Made by a program: the position numbers and the translations under genes
Assembly: GCA_021296345.1 (NCBI GenBank)
Contig: JAGWAN010000013.1
Span: 4,370-55,357 of the forward strand
Source of the DNA: Acidimicrobiia bacterium
Lineage (GTDB): Bacteria > Actinomycetota > Acidimicrobiia > Spongiisociales > Spongiisociaceae
Direction: 5' to 3'
Length of the DNA stretch: 50,988 nucleotides
In this document: one piece after another, positions 49,582-50,988 of the stretch
Numbering within the stretch: position 1 is the first letter of the stretch
How the letters are laid out: each line of letters starts with the position of its first letter
The notes under the pieces: generated by a model
The model's database searches: none
What the model saw: the letters and a program-made list of their open reading frames with translations, nothing else
What the model was told of the DNA's origin: nothing

Positions 49582-50616
49582 ATGACCACAAGGGTCGCCA
49601 TCAACGGCTTCGGACGGATCGGGAGAGCGGTCCTGAGGATCATCCTCGACCGCCCCTCCTCCCCCATCGAAGTGGTAGCGATCAACGATCTGGCCGACCA
49701 CGAGGTCCTCGCCTACCTGCTCCGGCGCGACTCGGTGATGGGCACCCTGGAAAAGAGGGTGACGGTGCGGGACGGGAGGATGACCGTAGGCGGTCACCAT
49801 ATCCGGATGGTGCGCGAGTCCTCGCCGGCTGCCCTGCCCTGGCGCGAGCTCGACGTGGACGTCGTGATCGAATCCACGGGGGCCTTCCGTACCCGAGACC
49901 TGCTGGAACAGCACTTGGAGGCCGGTGCCGGAAGGGTCCTGCTCACGGTGCCCGCCAAGGACGGCATCGACTCCACAGTCGTGCTCGGGGTCAACGAGGG
50001 CGATCTCGAGGCTACGGACCGGATCATCTCCAACGCCTCCTGCACCACCAACTGCCTGGCCCCGGTCGCCAAGGTGCTCGACGACTCGTTCGGCATCGTG
50101 CGGGGCGTCATGACCACCGTCCACGCCTACACGAACGACCAGCGGCTGGCCGACGTGCCCCACAAGGACCTGCGCCGTTCGAGAGCAGCCACCGAGAACA
50201 TAATCCCGACCTCGACCGGCGCCGCCCGGGCGGTCGGGACCGTGCTGCCGGCTCTCTCCGGAAGGCTGGACGGGATGGCCATGCGGGTACCCGTACCCGA
50301 CGGATCCCTGGTGGAACTGGTGGCCGAGCTGTCAACCGACGTGGACGCCGGAGCCGTGAACGGAGCGCTGCGGCGCGCCGCCCGGGGGTCGATGAGAAAC
50401 GTCCTGCAGTACTCGGAGGAACCGCTGGTGTCATCCGACATAATCGGGAACGATCATTCCAGCATCTTCGACGCCGGGGGAACCGAGGTGCTGGGTAAGC
50501 GACTGGTCAAGGTCGTGTCCTGGTACGACAACGAGTGGGGATACTCCAGCCGCGTGGTGGACCTGATCGAGCTCCTGGGGTCGATGCCCCCGCCGGCCTC
50601 TGAGGAAGCGTCATAG
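49582..50616 (+). CDS. gap: Glyceraldehyde-3-phosphate dehydrogenase, type I
   Basis: A 344-residue canonical enzyme. NAD motif VAINGFGRIGRAVLR, catalytic Cys154 in SNASCTTNCLAP, His in TTVHAYTNDQRL, RAATENIIPTSTGAA, and WYDNEWGYSSRVVDL. It oxidises glyceraldehyde-3-phosphate in glycolysis, or the reverse. ATG start. It sits directly behind the Cys-less paralog (same strand, 1 bp) and 5 bp before the sulfatase, so all three are very probably co-transcribed. Being in a catabolic cluster, it may be a second gap copy rather than the housekeeping gene. Confidence 0.94.
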   Translation: MTTRVAINGFGRIGRAVLRIILDRPSSPIEVVAINDLADHEVLAYLLRRDSVMGTLEKRVTVRDGRMTVGGHHIRMVRESSPAALPWRELDVDVVIESTGAFRTRDLLEQHLEAGAGRVLLTVPAKDGIDSTVVLGVNEGDLEATDRIISNASCTTNCLAPVAKVLDDSFGIVRGVMTTVHAYTNDQRLADVPHKDLRRSRAATENIIPTSTGAARAVGTVLPALSGRLDGMAMRVPVPDGSLVELVAELSTDVDAGAVNGALRRAARGSMRNVLQYSEEPLVSSDIIGNDHSSIFDAGGTEVLGKRLVKVVSWYDNEWGYSSRVVDLIELLGSMPPPASEEAS

Positions 50617-50621
50617 CCGGC

Positions 50622-50988
50622 ATGACGACGCGTCCCAACATCCTGCTGGTCATGGCCGACCAGCTGGCGCCCCACTTCACCGGCGCCTACGAACATCCGC
50701 TGGTCCGTACACCGGCCATGGACAGCCTGGTGGAGCGGGGTGCCCGCTTCGACAGCGCCTACTGCCCGTCGCCACTGTGCGCACCCTCCCGGTTCGCGAT
50801 GATGACGGGACAACCCGTGTCGGCCATCGGCGCCTGGGACAACGGCACCGAGCTGCCGGCGTCGATACCGACCCTCGCCCATTACCTCCGGCTGTCCGGT
50901 TACCGCACCACGCTTTCGGGGAAGATGCACTTCGTCGGCCCGGACCAGCTGCACGGGTTCGAGCGCCGCCTGACCACCGACATCTACC
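50622..50988 (+). CDS. betC: Choline-sulfatase, 5' part (cut by window end)
   Basis: The first 122 residues of a type I sulfatase. RPNILLVMADQLAPHF supplies the first metal ligand. SPLCAPSRFAMMTGQ contains the C-x-P-S-R signature in which Cys53 becomes formylglycine. The continuation GAWDNGTELPASIPTLAHYL and LSGKMHFVGPDQLHGFERRL is characteristic of choline-sulfatases, which release choline and sulfate from choline-O-sulfate. ATG start. It needs a formylglycine-generating enzyme; the one in this window is split. The 3' part lies beyond the window. Confidence 0.88.
   Translation, partial: MTTRPNILLVMADQLAPHFTGAYEHPLVRTPAMDSLVERGARFDSAYCPSPLCAPSRFAMMTGQPVSAIGAWDNGTELPASIPTLAHYLRLSGYRTTLSGKMHFVGPDQLHGFERRLTTDIY

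Overview
This is a GC-rich window from a bacterial chromosome, most likely an actinobacterium of the Acidimicrobiia type. The lineage is an inference from GC content, the actinobacterial look of the Nuo subunits, a PimB-like GT4 glycosyltransferase and abundant GTG/TTG starts. No rRNA or other taxonomic marker is present. I see no tRNA, CRISPR array, insertion sequence or phage gene.

Left flank (1-6.5 kb): the broken 3' end of a modular polyketide synthase, a DUF4143-type ATPase behind an AT-rich upstream region, a SAM methyltransferase without a standard start codon, a small CxxC protein and an SLC13-type transporter with RCK-C domains. Core (6.7-17.1 kb, minus strand): a respiratory complex I operon nuoA-B-C-D-H-I-J-K-L-M-N. 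It lacks nuoE, nuoF and nuoG, and a 164-bp imperfect palindrome sits exactly between nuoC and nuoD.

Middle (17.4-28.9 kb): an alkaline-phosphatase-superfamily hydrolase, a lipoprotein polysaccharide deacetylase coupled to a quinone oxidoreductase, a GT4 glycosyltransferase, a disrupted small gene pair, and a forward cluster of amidohydrolase plus HyuA/HyuB (hydantoinase/oxoprolinase type). Next (29-38.6 kb) come the parts of a mannitol phosphotransferase system: separate IIC, IIB and IIA genes, mtlD, then ptsI and a convergent ptsH. Between them lie a large surface protein (two beta-propellers plus SLH repeats), a decayed cell-wall-binding fragment and an inositol-phosphatase-like gene.

Right part (38.8-51 kb): a forward run of SDR dehydrogenase, PEP-hydrolase-like TIM barrel, Tm-1-like/UPF0261 protein and an Old-Yellow-Enzyme/dienoyl-CoA-reductase-like flavoprotein. 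A complex inverted-repeat region follows. Then comes a minus-strand set (NicX-like dioxygenase, amidohydrolase, split formylglycine-generating enzyme) divergent from a forward set (Gfo/Idh/MocA oxidoreductase, a GAPDH paralog whose catalytic Cys is Asn, a canonical GAPDH, and the start of a choline-sulfatase).

The overall picture is a heterotroph using sugar alcohols, cyclic amides, possibly N-heteroaromatics and sulfate esters, with respiration through a complex I whose NADH module is not encoded here. Frame disruptions fall in accessory genes while about 10 kb of nuo genes is intact, which points to real gene decay rather than poor sequence. No recognisable transcription factor is encoded anywhere in the window.
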